From Nostoc flagelliforme FACHB-838 (GTDB lineage Bacteria > Cyanobacteriota > Cyanobacteriia > Cyanobacteriales > Nostocaceae): DNA of 47,747 nt. Where the stretch lies: assembly GCF_014698065.1 (NCBI RefSeq), contig NZ_JACJSI010000053.1, forward strand, positions 1 to 47,747, given 5' to 3'. Of the stretch, positions 32,248-41,680 are shown piece by piece (within the stretch, counting starts at the first letter, position 1; each line of letters opens with the position of its first letter). Under the pieces are notes generated by a model. That model saw only the letters and a list, made by a program, of their open reading frames with translations, was not told where the DNA came from and did no database searches. Position numbers and translations under genes: made by a program.

Positions 32248-33627
32248 TTGAAAAAATCAAGGTGTCTAGTGCCAGAAGAATTTAGTTGCGAAATCTCACC
32301 GCCATTTTTGTCTCTTGGTAGCGATCGCGATCTTGATTTAGATTCAACTCTCCAAGAACTACCAATGTACAACTTCTCGGTGGAAATCAACCACACCGCT
32401 ATGGAAGTGGCTAGTTTTTTGGAAAAATATCCCCTACTACCAGGAGTAATTTTGGTAGAACAGGGACAGTTCATTGGCATGATTTCACGGCGGCGACTGC
32501 TGGAATTTTTGATTCGCCCATTCGGACAAGAGTTATTTGTTCAGCAACCATTAGCCGTTCTTTACAGCTATGCACGGACACCGATTTTGCTGGTTGCTGA
32601 TACAACAGCGATTTTGACGGTGATGCAACTTAGCTTAAAGCGATCGCCAGAATTGTTAGCAGAACCAATTGTAGTACAAATAGAATCTGGTGCTTATAGA
32701 TTGTTAGATGTCCAAGAATTGAATATTATTTCTTGGCAAATTCGGGGAATCGACAATCTGATTCGGTATGAACGCAGTCAAGCCCAAATGATTCAAAATG
32801 ATAAAATGGCAAATCTGGGGCGCTTGGTAGACGGCGTAGCGCACGAGATTTTAGACCCAGTGGGTTTTATTTGGGGTAACATAATTTATGTTTCCAACTA
32901 CAGCCAAGATTTACTCAAGCTGATCGCGGCTTATGAGCAGGAGTTACCATCAGTTTCGCAGGCAATTAATCAAATTAAAGAAGAAATTGAATTTGATTTT
33001 TTAGAACAAGATTTATCGCGATCGCTTGCTAGTATTCGCACGGGAGCGGAGAGATTAAAGAAACTTGTAACTAGTTTGCAAAACTTTTGTCATATTGATG
33101 AACTTTATCCTAAGCCTGTAGATTTACACGCCTGTATAGATAGTATTATTTTATTAATTAATAGCCGTCTTCAAGGAGAAATTGAAATCGTCAAATATTA
33201 CGGTCAGCTACCTCCAGTATATTGTTTTATGGGACAGCTAAACCAAGTTTTGATGAATATTTTAAGCGAAGTTGTGGATACTTTACTCAATGAAGCAGTA
33301 CGGCAACAGTTGCATTTAGAAGAGACAAAAACTATTCAAAAGCCTCGAATTGAGATTACCACAGAAGTTATTTCGCAAGAAGCAAGCAATCCAGATGCAC
33401 CAGATTCTCGCTGGATTTTAATTCGCATTGCTGACAATGGCTCTGGAATGTCTGAAGAATTACAACAGCAAATTATAGAGTCTTTTTCTAATGAAACAAA
33501 GAATGGTAAAAATACTAGTCTAGCGGTAAGCTATCGAATTATTACAGGCAGACATGGTGGTAAATTAAATTTTCATTCACAGACTGGCATAGGTACAAAA
33601 TTTGAAATATTGTTACCTTTAGTTTGA
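32248..33627 (+). CDS. sensor histidine kinase with N-terminal CBS-like region
   Basis: 459 residues from a TTG start, for which the evidence is weak. Residues 35-165 resemble a pair of CBS-type modules (VILVEQGQFIGMISRRRLLE). The phospho-acceptor helix reads MANLGRLVDGVAHEILDPVG with the histidine in AHE; the ATPase domain has the N-box QLNQVLMNILSEVVDTL and G1 box IADNGSGM, then GRHGGKLNFHSQTGIGTKFE. No membrane helix, so cytoplasmic. No response regulator lies beside it. Confidence 0.87.
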   Translation: MKKSRCLVPEEFSCEISPPFLSLGSDRDLDLDSTLQELPMYNFSVEINHTAMEVASFLEKYPLLPGVILVEQGQFIGMISRRRLLEFLIRPFGQELFVQQPLAVLYSYARTPILLVADTTAILTVMQLSLKRSPELLAEPIVVQIESGAYRLLDVQELNIISWQIRGIDNLIRYERSQAQMIQNDKMANLGRLVDGVAHEILDPVGFIWGNIIYVSNYSQDLLKLIAAYEQELPSVSQAINQIKEEIEFDFLEQDLSRSLASIRTGAERLKKLVTSLQNFCHIDELYPKPVDLHACIDSIILLINSRLQGEIEIVKYYGQLPPVYCFMGQLNQVLMNILSEVVDTLLNEAVRQQLHLEETKTIQKPRIEITTEVISQEASNPDAPDSRWILIRIADNGSGMSEELQQQIIESFSNETKNGKNTSLAVSYRIITGRHGGKLNFHSQTGIGTKFEILLPLV

Positions 33628-33700
33628 TTGACTCTAAATTACGAATTACGAATTATTAGAATACTCATCATAATACTGCTTAGATTACTGGACAAATTTG

Positions 33701-33896
33701 CTATTGGATAGGGATTTGAACCACAAACTCCATTCCTTTTCCAGGTGTCGAGAAAAATTCTAGCCTGCCATTATGTTTTTCGCAAATGATTTGATAGCTG
33801 ATAGCCATTCCCATTCCTGTTCCCTTACCAACAGGTTTGGTTGTAAAAAAGGGATTGAAAATCTGTTTTTGAATCAATTTAGGAATCCCAGCTTCT
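33701..33896 (-). pseudogene. histidine-kinase C-terminal remnant
   Basis: The minus strand reads IFNPFFTTKPVGKGTGMGMA, then ISYQIICEKHNGRLEFF and a GTEF-like end before TAG: the F- and G2-box half of a HATPase domain. The frame is closed upstream by TAA just before EAGIPKLIQ, and no kinase core is found beyond. It faces the intact kinase. The remaining DNA to 34032 holds short TATCC repeats but no gene. Confidence 0.75.
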
Positions 33897-34032
33897 TAGG
33901 CTGCAAGGGCTGGATTTTTGGATATCCAGTTCGGATATCAGTACCTAGCAACCTACACTTAGACTTCCTACTTACTTGAACTAAATCTCAATTGCTCTAA
34001 CTTTTATATCTTTCCAATCCCCAATCTTTAAC

Positions 34033-35529
34033 TCAATTTATCTGCAATAAATTTTCGCCACGTTGGTAAATTTCCCGCGCATAATCAGTCCAAGCCCCTT
34101 GTCCCCAATAACGAAAACAACTAGTTTGCAGCAAAAGGTTATGTAGAAGAACGTTACGGTATTGAGATTGCCTAGTAAGCGGTTCTGCTGAGTCAGTTTG
34201 CAGTAATGGATCAGTTTTTTGATGAAATAAACTACTTAATTGATACATAGGAGACAAAACATTTTCATATCCTTTTACCCAACTGATATGATTTGTCCAG
34301 GAGGCTCCATCCAGATGAAAATTAGAGTCTATTTGCTTTAATTCTTGAATCGTATTTTCTACAGCTTCCGGTTGACAATTATCTGGTGAAACTCGCTCCC
34401 AAATTTTATGCTGTCCCACTGGCTGACAAGTTGGATAGTCTTCAGGTTTGCATCCTGCTGCTTCGATTAATTCTAAATATTCTGTCCCACAGATCCCAAC
34501 TACACCTGATTTTCCTCCGCCATTATTTACCATATCCCACCAAGCTTGTTTAAAAGCGCTAGGAAATTCATTCATCATCACGCCGCCATTTTCACCATCG
34601 CCAATTTGACTAACTATGGGTGGTACAAAAACACTGTCAATTTGTTGTTTGGATAAGGTTTTTGCTTCATAATAAGGCTGCATCTGAGCAACTAATTTAG
34701 TATCCGAACCTTGGGTTTTAATTAAGGCTGTAATACTAATTGTTTCACCTTGAGAATTGCGGGCAACCAAACGATGTGGTAAATGTTTATGAGTGAGAGA
34801 TTGACCAGTAAGAGTTTCTACAGAATGTTCTTGAACCAGTAGCCAGCGATATCCACATTCTTTTAGCGCTTTCACAAATTCATAGAGAGCATCAGGGTGA
34901 TTTGGTAGGTGCATTTCTGGGGGCGAAAATCCTTTGACTCGCGCTAGTGCTTCCCAGCCAAAAATTGCGGCAAAGTGATGTTGCCATGCAATGATATGCA
35001 ATTTAATATCTGCTATAGGTGTGGAAGGAATAACTGCATGCCCCCACATTGTACCGAGCCATTCTACATAAGGTTGGTAGGTGCGATCGCAAGTGATGCG
35101 TTTAAGATTATCGAGAACATCACCGCGTCCCATTTGCCGCAGTCCCCAAAGGAGATTACCAGAGTAATCCAACATTACACGCGGATTGCAACCTTGATTG
35201 ACGAGTTCGGGGATCAAGTCTCCCATGCGGCTGTAACAATGAGCAAAAGGATCTGCATTGTGATTATCCCCTTCATGAGGATGTTCAAACATATATTGCA
35301 GATTGCTGATGAGTGTACCGCCATTTCCAGCAGGTATAGTTGGTTGGTGCATGTGTAAGGCGATCGCAAACACAGCATTTACATCTTCTAAGCGGATGTT
35401 TGTTGTTGGTAAAAATACTGGCTGATCGTGGTTAACTACAGAGAGAACCTCTGTTTCCCAACCAGATATATTCGGCAGGCCATCAATGATTTCGGGCAAA
35501 TTACTAAGAGTTGTGGGGAAGGAAAGCAT
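34033..35529 (-). CDS. glycoside hydrolase family 57-like protein
   Basis: 498 residues. The hallmark AIALHMHQPTIPAGNGG and the downstream VMLDYSGNLLWGLRQMGRGD and WLGTMWGHAVIPSTP blocks match GH57, whose members cleave or rearrange alpha-1,4-glucans and related sugars. FSPPEMHLPNHPDALYEF and QIGDGENGGVMMNEFPSAFK are likely active-site segments. No signal peptide is visible, so it is cytoplasmic. Exact substrate cannot be told; a role in glycogen metabolism is a guess. Confidence 0.82.
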   Translation of the reverse strand: MLSFPTTLSNLPEIIDGLPNISGWETEVLSVVNHDQPVFLPTTNIRLEDVNAVFAIALHMHQPTIPAGNGGTLISNLQYMFEHPHEGDNHNADPFAHCYSRMGDLIPELVNQGCNPRVMLDYSGNLLWGLRQMGRGDVLDNLKRITCDRTYQPYVEWLGTMWGHAVIPSTPIADIKLHIIAWQHHFAAIFGWEALARVKGFSPPEMHLPNHPDALYEFVKALKECGYRWLLVQEHSVETLTGQSLTHKHLPHRLVARNSQGETISITALIKTQGSDTKLVAQMQPYYEAKTLSKQQIDSVFVPPIVSQIGDGENGGVMMNEFPSAFKQAWWDMVNNGGGKSGVVGICGTEYLELIEAAGCKPEDYPTCQPVGQHKIWERVSPDNCQPEAVENTIQELKQIDSNFHLDGASWTNHISWVKGYENVLSPMYQLSSLFHQKTDPLLQTDSAEPLTRQSQYRNVLLHNLLLQTSCFRYWGQGAWTDYAREIYQRGENLLQIN

Positions 35530-35964
35530 TTCTGATTGCTCCGAAACAAGGTATGTCTAATTATGCGATCGCCCAGCAATTTCTGATCTGCAACTTTATG
35601 TATTGATGTAAAGTGCGACCGTCTTGTAGTCCTGTAATATCTGTGTAGTTCAACAGTTTAGATATCACACTTGTATAAAATTATTAGAAAATATACAGTA
35701 ATTCTATTTAATTTTGTTGCTAGAGGCGTACATCTGTACGCCCCTATAGCCGATTCATTATGTTGCAAAGATTTTCGGAAATGGTATGATACAACTCAAA
35801 ATTCAGAAATTCAGATGAAATCTGAATTTCTAGATTTGAATCTGTTTCCCTTTTTTTAATAAGCTCTAAAATCCACAGAAACTATAAACATTAAATATTA
35901 TTTTTTATCAAGTTAAAATTTCCCATTCTATGCTTTAGGCAAATTTAATTTTAGGAGGAGTCTC
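35530..35964. other. AT-rich intergenic region with two hairpins
   Basis: 435 bases. It contains a GGCGTACA-TC-TGTACGCC hairpin repeat (35725-35742) and a perfect 12-bp stem AGAAATTCAGAT / ATCTGAATTTCT (35805-35831). Close to the next gene lies AGGAGGAG, a near-perfect ribosome-binding site (35953-35960). No gene was recognised. Confidence 0.7.
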
Positions 35965-37203
35965 ATGAAACTAAAACAATTTGGAATTACATTTTTGAGT
36001 GTTTCTATTGCTGCTTTTTCGGGAATGAAAACAGCAGAGGCGGCATCATTTTCAGTAATTGCCGATGGTCTTAATAGTCCACGAGGTCTAACTTTCCGTA
36101 ATGATGGGAGTCTTTACGTCACAGAAGCAGGAATAGGCGGCGGTGGAGCTTGTGTTCCTTCACCGAGCGTTGCAAACCAATCTTTATGTTATGGCACAAC
36201 TGGTGCAGTCACCAAAATTAAAAATGGTACGCAAGAACGTATACTTACAGGACTTCCTTCTTTAGCATTACCAGATGGTACTGATACTTCTGGGCCTCAA
36301 GATATTAAATTTGATGCTACTGGCAAGCCTTATATTGCAATTGGGTATGGTTCAAATCCCACATTTCGCGCCACGTTAGGTAACACTGACTTAGGAAAAA
36401 TTATCACTGCTAATTTCAATACAAATTCCTGGACTAGTGTTGCTGATTTAGCTAATTATGAACTTGCAAATAATCCCGACCAAGGCGATCTAATTAGCAA
36501 TCCCTTCTCTCTTCTTATAGATGGAAATAATATTGTTGCAGTTGATGCTGGTGCTAATGAGTTACTCAGTGTAGGTACTGATGGAAGTAATTTAAAGGCG
36601 ATCGCCACAATTCCCCGGCAGACATTAACTAATCCAATTTTTCCCTCTGGCGCATCATCATCGCCATTTGAAATCCAAGCAGTACCAACAAATATCACCA
36701 AAGGTTCAGATGGCGCTTATTATATTAGCGAATTAACTGGTTTTCCTTTTCCAGAAGGTGAAGCAAAAATCTATCGAATTGGTGCTGATGGTCAACCAAC
36801 AGTTTATACAGATGGCTTTACCCAACTTACTGACTTAGATTTTGATGCAGAGGGTAATTTATATGCTTTGCAGTACGCTAATCAGTCACTTTGGAAAGGT
36901 AATCTAGATGGTTCTGTAATTAAAATAGCAAGCGATGGGACTCGCACAACTATTCTTAGTGGTAATGGATTAGAGTCTCCGACTGCTTTGACTATTGGTG
37001 CTGATGGTGCTATTTACGTGACAAACCGAGGCGATCGCCCTGGACTTGGACAAGTTATCAAAATTGAGAATCCCAAATCTGTTCCTGAATCTACTTCTAC
37101 TTTCAGCTTATTAGCATTTCTTGGCACTGTGAGCCTTACTTTGTTGCACAAGGGTAAAGCCAAGAAACTTCCAACGAAAAAAATAATCCCATCGCTTTGG
37201 TGA
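35965..37203 (+). CDS. ScyD/ScyE-family secreted protein with PEP-CTERM-like end
   Basis: 412 residues with a clear signal peptide (MKLKQFGITFLSVSIAAFSG, cleavage near TAEA-AS). The mature part is a beta-propeller of NHL-like repeats, e.g. GLNSPRGLTFRNDGSLYVTE, GPQDIKFDATGKPYIAIGYG and LESPTALTIGADGAIYVTNR. The family is named for ScyD and ScyE of the scytonemin cluster, but no other scy genes are here. The C-terminus SVPESTSTFSLLAFLGTVSL followed by lysines is a PEP-CTERM-like sorting signal with ES in place of EP. Confidence 0.83.
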   Translation: MKLKQFGITFLSVSIAAFSGMKTAEAASFSVIADGLNSPRGLTFRNDGSLYVTEAGIGGGGACVPSPSVANQSLCYGTTGAVTKIKNGTQERILTGLPSLALPDGTDTSGPQDIKFDATGKPYIAIGYGSNPTFRATLGNTDLGKIITANFNTNSWTSVADLANYELANNPDQGDLISNPFSLLIDGNNIVAVDAGANELLSVGTDGSNLKAIATIPRQTLTNPIFPSGASSSPFEIQAVPTNITKGSDGAYYISELTGFPFPEGEAKIYRIGADGQPTVYTDGFTQLTDLDFDAEGNLYALQYANQSLWKGNLDGSVIKIASDGTRTTILSGNGLESPTALTIGADGAIYVTNRGDRPGLGQVIKIENPKSVPESTSTFSLLAFLGTVSLTLLHKGKAKKLPTKKIIPSLW

Positions 37204-37367
37204 GCAGGGGAAGTAGGGGAGGTAGGGGAGGAAGAATTTAACGATCATCTTCGCTCCCAAAATTGAATAATGTAATTTCTGGAAATCCCCAAAGACTGAA
37301 GATTTCGGACAAGTTTGTTCGGGAATGCTGAGTGTTGAGTTAGCGATCGCCCTCGGTATTTCCCCTT

Positions 37368-37391
37368 CTCTACGAGACGCTACGCGAAGGG
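37368..37391 (-). repeat. dispersed repeat (type C), at the 3' end of the dehydrogenase gene
   Basis: CTACGAGACGCTACGCGAAG; the inverted form TTCGCGTAGCGTCTCGTA is at 41135-41152. Confidence 0.75.
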
Positions 37392-38191
37392 ATAAGTTTT
37401 TCAATCAGCCGTTGTCTGCTTGGTGCTGGCGGTGTTGCTATTCGTAAAATTAGCTCTAACAGCCAAGGGGCAAGGCGTTGACACAACACGGCTAAATGAC
37501 TTTGCCATCCGACTAAAATTTCTGATGAATCATTTTGCATTCCGGTGACGAGTGCTTTAGCCACTTGCTGGGGAGTCATAGGGATCACCCAGCGAAATAA
37601 TTTTAAGTCGCGCACCATGTCTGTGTCTGTCAGAGATGGCAGTAATGCGATGACGCGGATATTGTGTTCAGCTAATTCTTGGCGTAAGGCTTGGGTAAAT
37701 CCTAAGATGGCAAACTTAGTTGCTGAGTAAGTCGCCATCGTCGGTGCAGCCACCTTCCCCATCAGACTCGATACATTGACAATTGCTCCTTGTCTTTGGC
37801 TAGCCATGCGTCGAGCAATCAGACTAGTAAGGTTGTACATCCCTAACAAGTTTACAGAGAGTTCTTCTTGAACTTGAGGCATTTTGGATTGCAAAAACGA
37901 ACTTTGGTATGCGACTCCCGCACAATTAACCAGCAGGTGAATCTGCCCGTAATTGCGCCATAGTTGGGCAACAGCGATATTTACTTCAATTGTTTGAGTC
38001 AAATCTAAGGCGACGATTGCAGCTTCTGTGCCCATCGTCTCAATTTCCTTTGCTACTTCGACTAACTTTTGGCGATCGCGTGCTACCAATATCAGCCGCT
38101 TGATGCCTTGTTGCGCTAGTTCAAGAGCGATCGCTCGTCCAATCCCACGCGAAGCCCCTGTAACTAGTGCTACTTTACCTTGAATCTCCAT
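37370..38191 (-). CDS. SDR-family NAD(P)-dependent oxidoreductase
   Basis: 273 residues from the ATG at 38191, which has GGAGGAT eight bases ahead; a longer frame to 38251 is less likely. TGASRGIGRA is the Rossmann dinucleotide loop, VNCAGVAYQ the structural motif, VNVSSLMGKV the catalytic serine and YSATKFA the Tyr-x3-Lys pair. Substrate is unknown. The last six residues (PSRSVS) and the stop come from a dispersed repeat (37368-37391), so the original C-terminus may have been longer. Confidence 0.9.
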   Translation of the reverse strand: MEIQGKVALVTGASRGIGRAIALELAQQGIKRLILVARDRQKLVEVAKEIETMGTEAAIVALDLTQTIEVNIAVAQLWRNYGQIHLLVNCAGVAYQSSFLQSKMPQVQEELSVNLLGMYNLTSLIARRMASQRQGAIVNVSSLMGKVAAPTMATYSATKFAILGFTQALRQELAEHNIRVIALLPSLTDTDMVRDLKLFRWVIPMTPQQVAKALVTGMQNDSSEILVGWQSHLAVLCQRLAPWLLELILRIATPPAPSRQRLIEKLIPSRSVS

Positions 38192-39148
38192 TGGTTTTAT
38201 CCTCCAAAATTTAAGTCCTACCAAACTCTTCGTTATTGCCGATACACACAATCAAGAGCCACTCGCTTGTCGGCACAAGGTAAGACAAATAATCAATTGC
38301 AACTGAAATCAAACCCAAACTAAGCCTTTGGCAACGATATATTTCTTGGTTAATCTGCAATCCCTCATAGTTGTCTATACGAGGCAGAAATTTCTCGTTT
38401 TTAACCCGTCAAAGCCTAACATACTTGGCTGAATGGGTATAGCTCATAGATTTTATTTCTCCTAGATCCGAGCGTTTATCAGCATCGTTTCATACACACG
38501 TTAGCAATTAAATCAAGCTATTGCAACATTCTTTAATCAGAATTTCTTAATAGTTCTTAATGGCAAACATATATATATCAAATATTTTATTAAATAAGTT
38601 TTTATGAATCCCTAAGTATAAATATCTCAATTTCCTGACAAATAAGCCATGTTTGGGTAAATTGCTATATCTAATTCATAGCTTAGAAACAAAAAAGACA
38701 TATAGAGTTTTTGCTTATGGTTGCAATAGTTAGAGTTCCAAAAAAACCCATAAAATTACATCAGTATATTTACTGTTAAAAAAAATAGAGATGGATGGCT
38801 TTTATTGATTGAAAATAATCAACAAGGGCGGGAGCATTGTTTAGAATTATCTGGCAAAACTTTAGGATAAATAGCAATTTGTTTAGCTTTAGCTTTGAGT
38901 TTCTTAAAGGAATGCTTGAGACTTACTTGGTCTAGAGTAAACTTCAATCATTCGTGAACAATAAGATCCCCGAATTTTAGAGAATTGGGGGATCTGAACT
39001 GTAAGTCAATATCATTCCTAATTGATGATTCTGCCTAAACTCGTACTCCGTGCATTTACGTAATTAGTAATTATTACTCCACAGTTAAATCGACTTGCTT
39101 GAAACAATAATAGATATAAGCGGAAATTATTTATTGTGTTTTCCCAAG
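38192..39148. other. AT-rich gene-poor region
   Basis: About 950 bases. A stretch near 38746-38873 (plus) reads VKKNRDGWLLLIENNQQGRE and ELSGKTLG before a stop; it looks protein-like and may be the remnant of a gene, but has no start. At 38964-38995 there is a strong hairpin AGATCCCCGAATT / AATTGGGGGATCT. Otherwise nothing recognised. Confidence 0.5.
38964..38995. repeat. hairpin AGATCCCC / GGGGATCT
   Basis: A 13-base stem with one mismatch and a six-base loop. A terminator-like or dispersed palindromic repeat with no gene end close by on the plus strand; the hydrolase gene ends 150 bases away on the minus strand. Confidence 0.55.
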
Positions 39149-40852
39149 CTAACGGGGTGTAGGAGTAGGTTGAGGATTTGATGGTTTGCTTGCTTGGGGA
39201 GTTGACCCACTCCAAATTTGATTGAATTGATTTACCGACAATGACTGTAAAAGACTGAGATTAAGCGGCTCTTTACTGATGAAGGTGGCATAAGAAGGTT
39301 GCAAATACAAGCGGTATTCAGAGCGATTAAGGAGATGGGTTTCTAAAAAAGCCACGCTGAGCGCGTTGAGATAAGAATAAACAGCAGCACGATCAGGGCC
39401 CAGCAAAGCAGGTGGCACAGGTAAGATATCGTTTTCAGAAGTCGGTTCAGCGATCGCTGAAAAGTGGGTGGCATTTTCAATTAAAGCCAAGTACTTATTG
39501 GTATCAGAAAGCCAGGTAAAGGGGCGAATTTGCTCAGATACGGGTGGGGCGAAAATATCTTGACTACCTGCTACCAGCATTACCGGAATTTTAATTTGAC
39601 TGACTCCGCCTTCGCCCAAAATTGAGCTATTAATCGGATTAATCGCCATGATGACCTTGATGCGATCGTCTTTGAGTTCGTAATTCTTTGGGGTTAAGTC
39701 AGTTGCTTGACATTGCAAAAACAGCGACAAATTAAAGGATGAATTATTAGGATTACAATCTTCCCTGAGTTGGCTAAAGTTAATATTGGCCCCTGCTAGA
39801 GCCAAAACAGTGTAACCACCAAAAGACTGACCGATCGCCCCAACTTGCTGAAAATTGAGTTTTCCTTGGAGGGTGGGATCAGATTTTTCTAAACGCTGGA
39901 GTTCATTGAGGAGATATTTGATATCTAAAGGTCGGTTGATAAATTCTGTTGCATCTGGCGGCCCGGCCAAACCTGCAAAATATTGTTGAATGCGTTCGGC
40001 ATTACTACCAGGGTGTTCTAGTACAGCAACAGCAAAACCATAAGATGCTAAATGTTCAGCCAGGTAGACAAAGGTAGAGCGGTCTGAGGCCAAACCATGA
40101 GAAATTACAATTAGGGGAAAAGGAAAGGTTAGAGAGTTCTGAGTTGTGAGTTCTGAGTTTTGAGTTGTAGGTAAATAGACATCTACTGGTAGACGGCGTG
40201 AACGAGAAATGTCATTTAGCTCAAAGGTTTTTTTCTGCCAGCGGAATTTTCCTGGCGATCGCAAATCTGCTTGTTGAGAGAAGTCAACAGTTGAAATGGC
40301 TGCTTGAGCGATCGCTTCTTTTTGAAGAGAGGCAAAAACTTCATCCTTTTTTTTGAGCAATTGTGACAAGTCATCGACTATTTTTAACCCTCCTGTGAAA
40401 TTCACCCGCATAGTATTGCTGGGAAATTTCCGCAATAGATTCACAACAGTTAAACCCTCTTGATCAGTAGCAGCCAAAATCAAAGACGCACGTATGGCAT
40501 AGAAGCCGTTATTTCGAGCCTCAGTGAGAAGTAATTCTCCAAGCCGTTGCACTACCTGTTCGCCTATAGGTGAGTAGGTAACTTGAGATACCAGCGTAGG
40601 GCTGATATTGAAGCGTTGCTGAAGTAGCTCCCGTAGTTGAGCGAGTTGCTGGGGAGTAGCGCGGCTAGCATAAAAGGAAAGTTCATCATCGATTTTGCCT
40701 TCTTTCGCAAAAGTTTCTAGCGAGTTCACAGATAGAGAGAATTCGCCAAAGGGAGGGTAAAAAAAGCTAATGCGTTCAGCTCCTAATCCAGGAGTAGCAG
40801 TCAAAAACGTAGATAGCACACCTAAACCCAGGTATCTCAAAAATTTTTTCAT
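39149..40852 (-). CDS. DUF1400 alpha/beta hydrolase, secreted
   Basis: 567 residues from MKKFLRYLGLGVLSTF; a longer frame starting 11 codons upstream is possible. There is a signal peptide, then the DUF1400 domain (ERISFFYPPFGEFSLSVNSL to about residue 190), then an alpha/beta-hydrolase fold. The nucleophile elbow is GQSFGGYT, the acid is probably the D of VAGSQDIFAP and the histidine that of ATHFSAI. This layout is common in cyanobacterial lipase or esterase-like enzymes. Residues TTQNSELTTQNSL come from a tandem repeat (40135-40170). Confidence 0.88.
   Translation of the reverse strand: MKKFLRYLGLGVLSTFLTATPGLGAERISFFYPPFGEFSLSVNSLETFAKEGKIDDELSFYASRATPQQLAQLRELLQQRFNISPTLVSQVTYSPIGEQVVQRLGELLLTEARNNGFYAIRASLILAATDQEGLTVVNLLRKFPSNTMRVNFTGGLKIVDDLSQLLKKKDEVFASLQKEAIAQAAISTVDFSQQADLRSPGKFRWQKKTFELNDISRSRRLPVDVYLPTTQNSELTTQNSLTFPFPLIVISHGLASDRSTFVYLAEHLASYGFAVAVLEHPGSNAERIQQYFAGLAGPPDATEFINRPLDIKYLLNELQRLEKSDPTLQGKLNFQQVGAIGQSFGGYTVLALAGANINFSQLREDCNPNNSSFNLSLFLQCQATDLTPKNYELKDDRIKVIMAINPINSSILGEGGVSQIKIPVMLVAGSQDIFAPPVSEQIRPFTWLSDTNKYLALIENATHFSAIAEPTSENDILPVPPALLGPDRAAVYSYLNALSVAFLETHLLNRSEYRLYLQPSYATFISKEPLNLSLLQSLSVNQFNQIWSGSTPQASKPSNPQPTPTPR
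40135..40170 (-). repeat. heptamer tandem repeat inside the DUF1400 gene
   Basis: AGTTCTGAGTTGTGAGTTCT plus GAGTTTTGAGTTGTAG on the plus strand, the same family as intergenic ACTCAGAACTCA-type tracts. Read in frame it gives TTQNSEL TTQNSLT. Confidence 0.8.
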
Positions 40853-41680
40853 AAGAAAAACCCACTGTCTAATCCTGCCAAACAAGTTTCAACAGAGAGG
40901 AAAGCGAGGCGGGATCTATTACCGCTTTCCTGTTTACACAGACTCAAAGCACAAGAAAGCAAGTACTTACATCGATAGTTTCGCATATACAGAATAATTA
41001 GGATTGAATTGGGGATTCGGGACTGGACAATTTTGATGGGGATTCAAACTCTAACCAAATTGGGAAAAATACTCTTTCCCAGTCCCCAGTCCCCAGTCTC
41101 AGAGCTAACATTCTTCCCCAACAAGCTTGATCTGTTCGCGTAGCGTCTCGTAAAAAAGTTTGGCAAGGAAAGGGTGCGATCCGTTGAATTAAATTTTAGG
41201 ATGCTGAGGGACTTCCAGTTAAAAAATATCCCATCCTTGGGGGACGCTCCGCGTTCGCGTAAGCGTCCCACAGGGTACGGAGGGGCGCAAGGCGTTTGCG
41301 CCCTTATAAATCTACAAATTATTTGGGATGAGTTATTTTTTGCAAGTCCCCAAGAGCGCACAACTGTACAACCCTAATTATTCTCCTGAATTATCAAAAT
41401 ACAGAGGTAGCAAATTTTTCAGCCAAACAGCAACAGCAGAGTGATAATAGATATAGAGATCAAAATATTTTATATGTCTTTCACCTCCTGCCCCTCTTGT
41501 GTTGTCATCCTCAATCAACAACAGGAGCAGAATATCTCCCACCAAAACCAGTGCCAGGATGTGCCAGTTAACGACAGCAAGAGCATGGTTAAAAGTTGTA
41601 CTGTTGTTGAAAATGGTCGGGTTGTGGTTAAACCATTACAACCACAACTCAATCAGACTTCCGAGTAAGTTTCAGCCACT
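40853..41680. other. repeat-rich intergenic region
   Basis: About 830 bases. It holds a CCCAGTCCCCAGTCCCCAGT tract (41080-41098), a type-C repeat (41135-41152), and two close hairpins at 41241-41269 and 41283-41303. A plus-strand frame at 41441-41668 is rich in Q and N and has no family; I do not call it. No other gene was seen. Confidence 0.55.
41241..41303. repeat. two adjacent palindromic repeats
   Basis: GGGACGCT (41241-41248) pairs with AGCGTCCC (41262-41269); GGGCGCAA (41283-41290) pairs with TTGCGCCC (41296-41303). The second has the same outer frame (GGGGCG...CGCCC) as the hairpin at 35725-35742 with a different inside. Confidence 0.6.

Noticed and set aside
41441..41668. 75-codon plus-strand frame rich in Q and N
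   Set aside because: Low complexity, no recognisable homology and no start signal; described only as part of the intergenic region.
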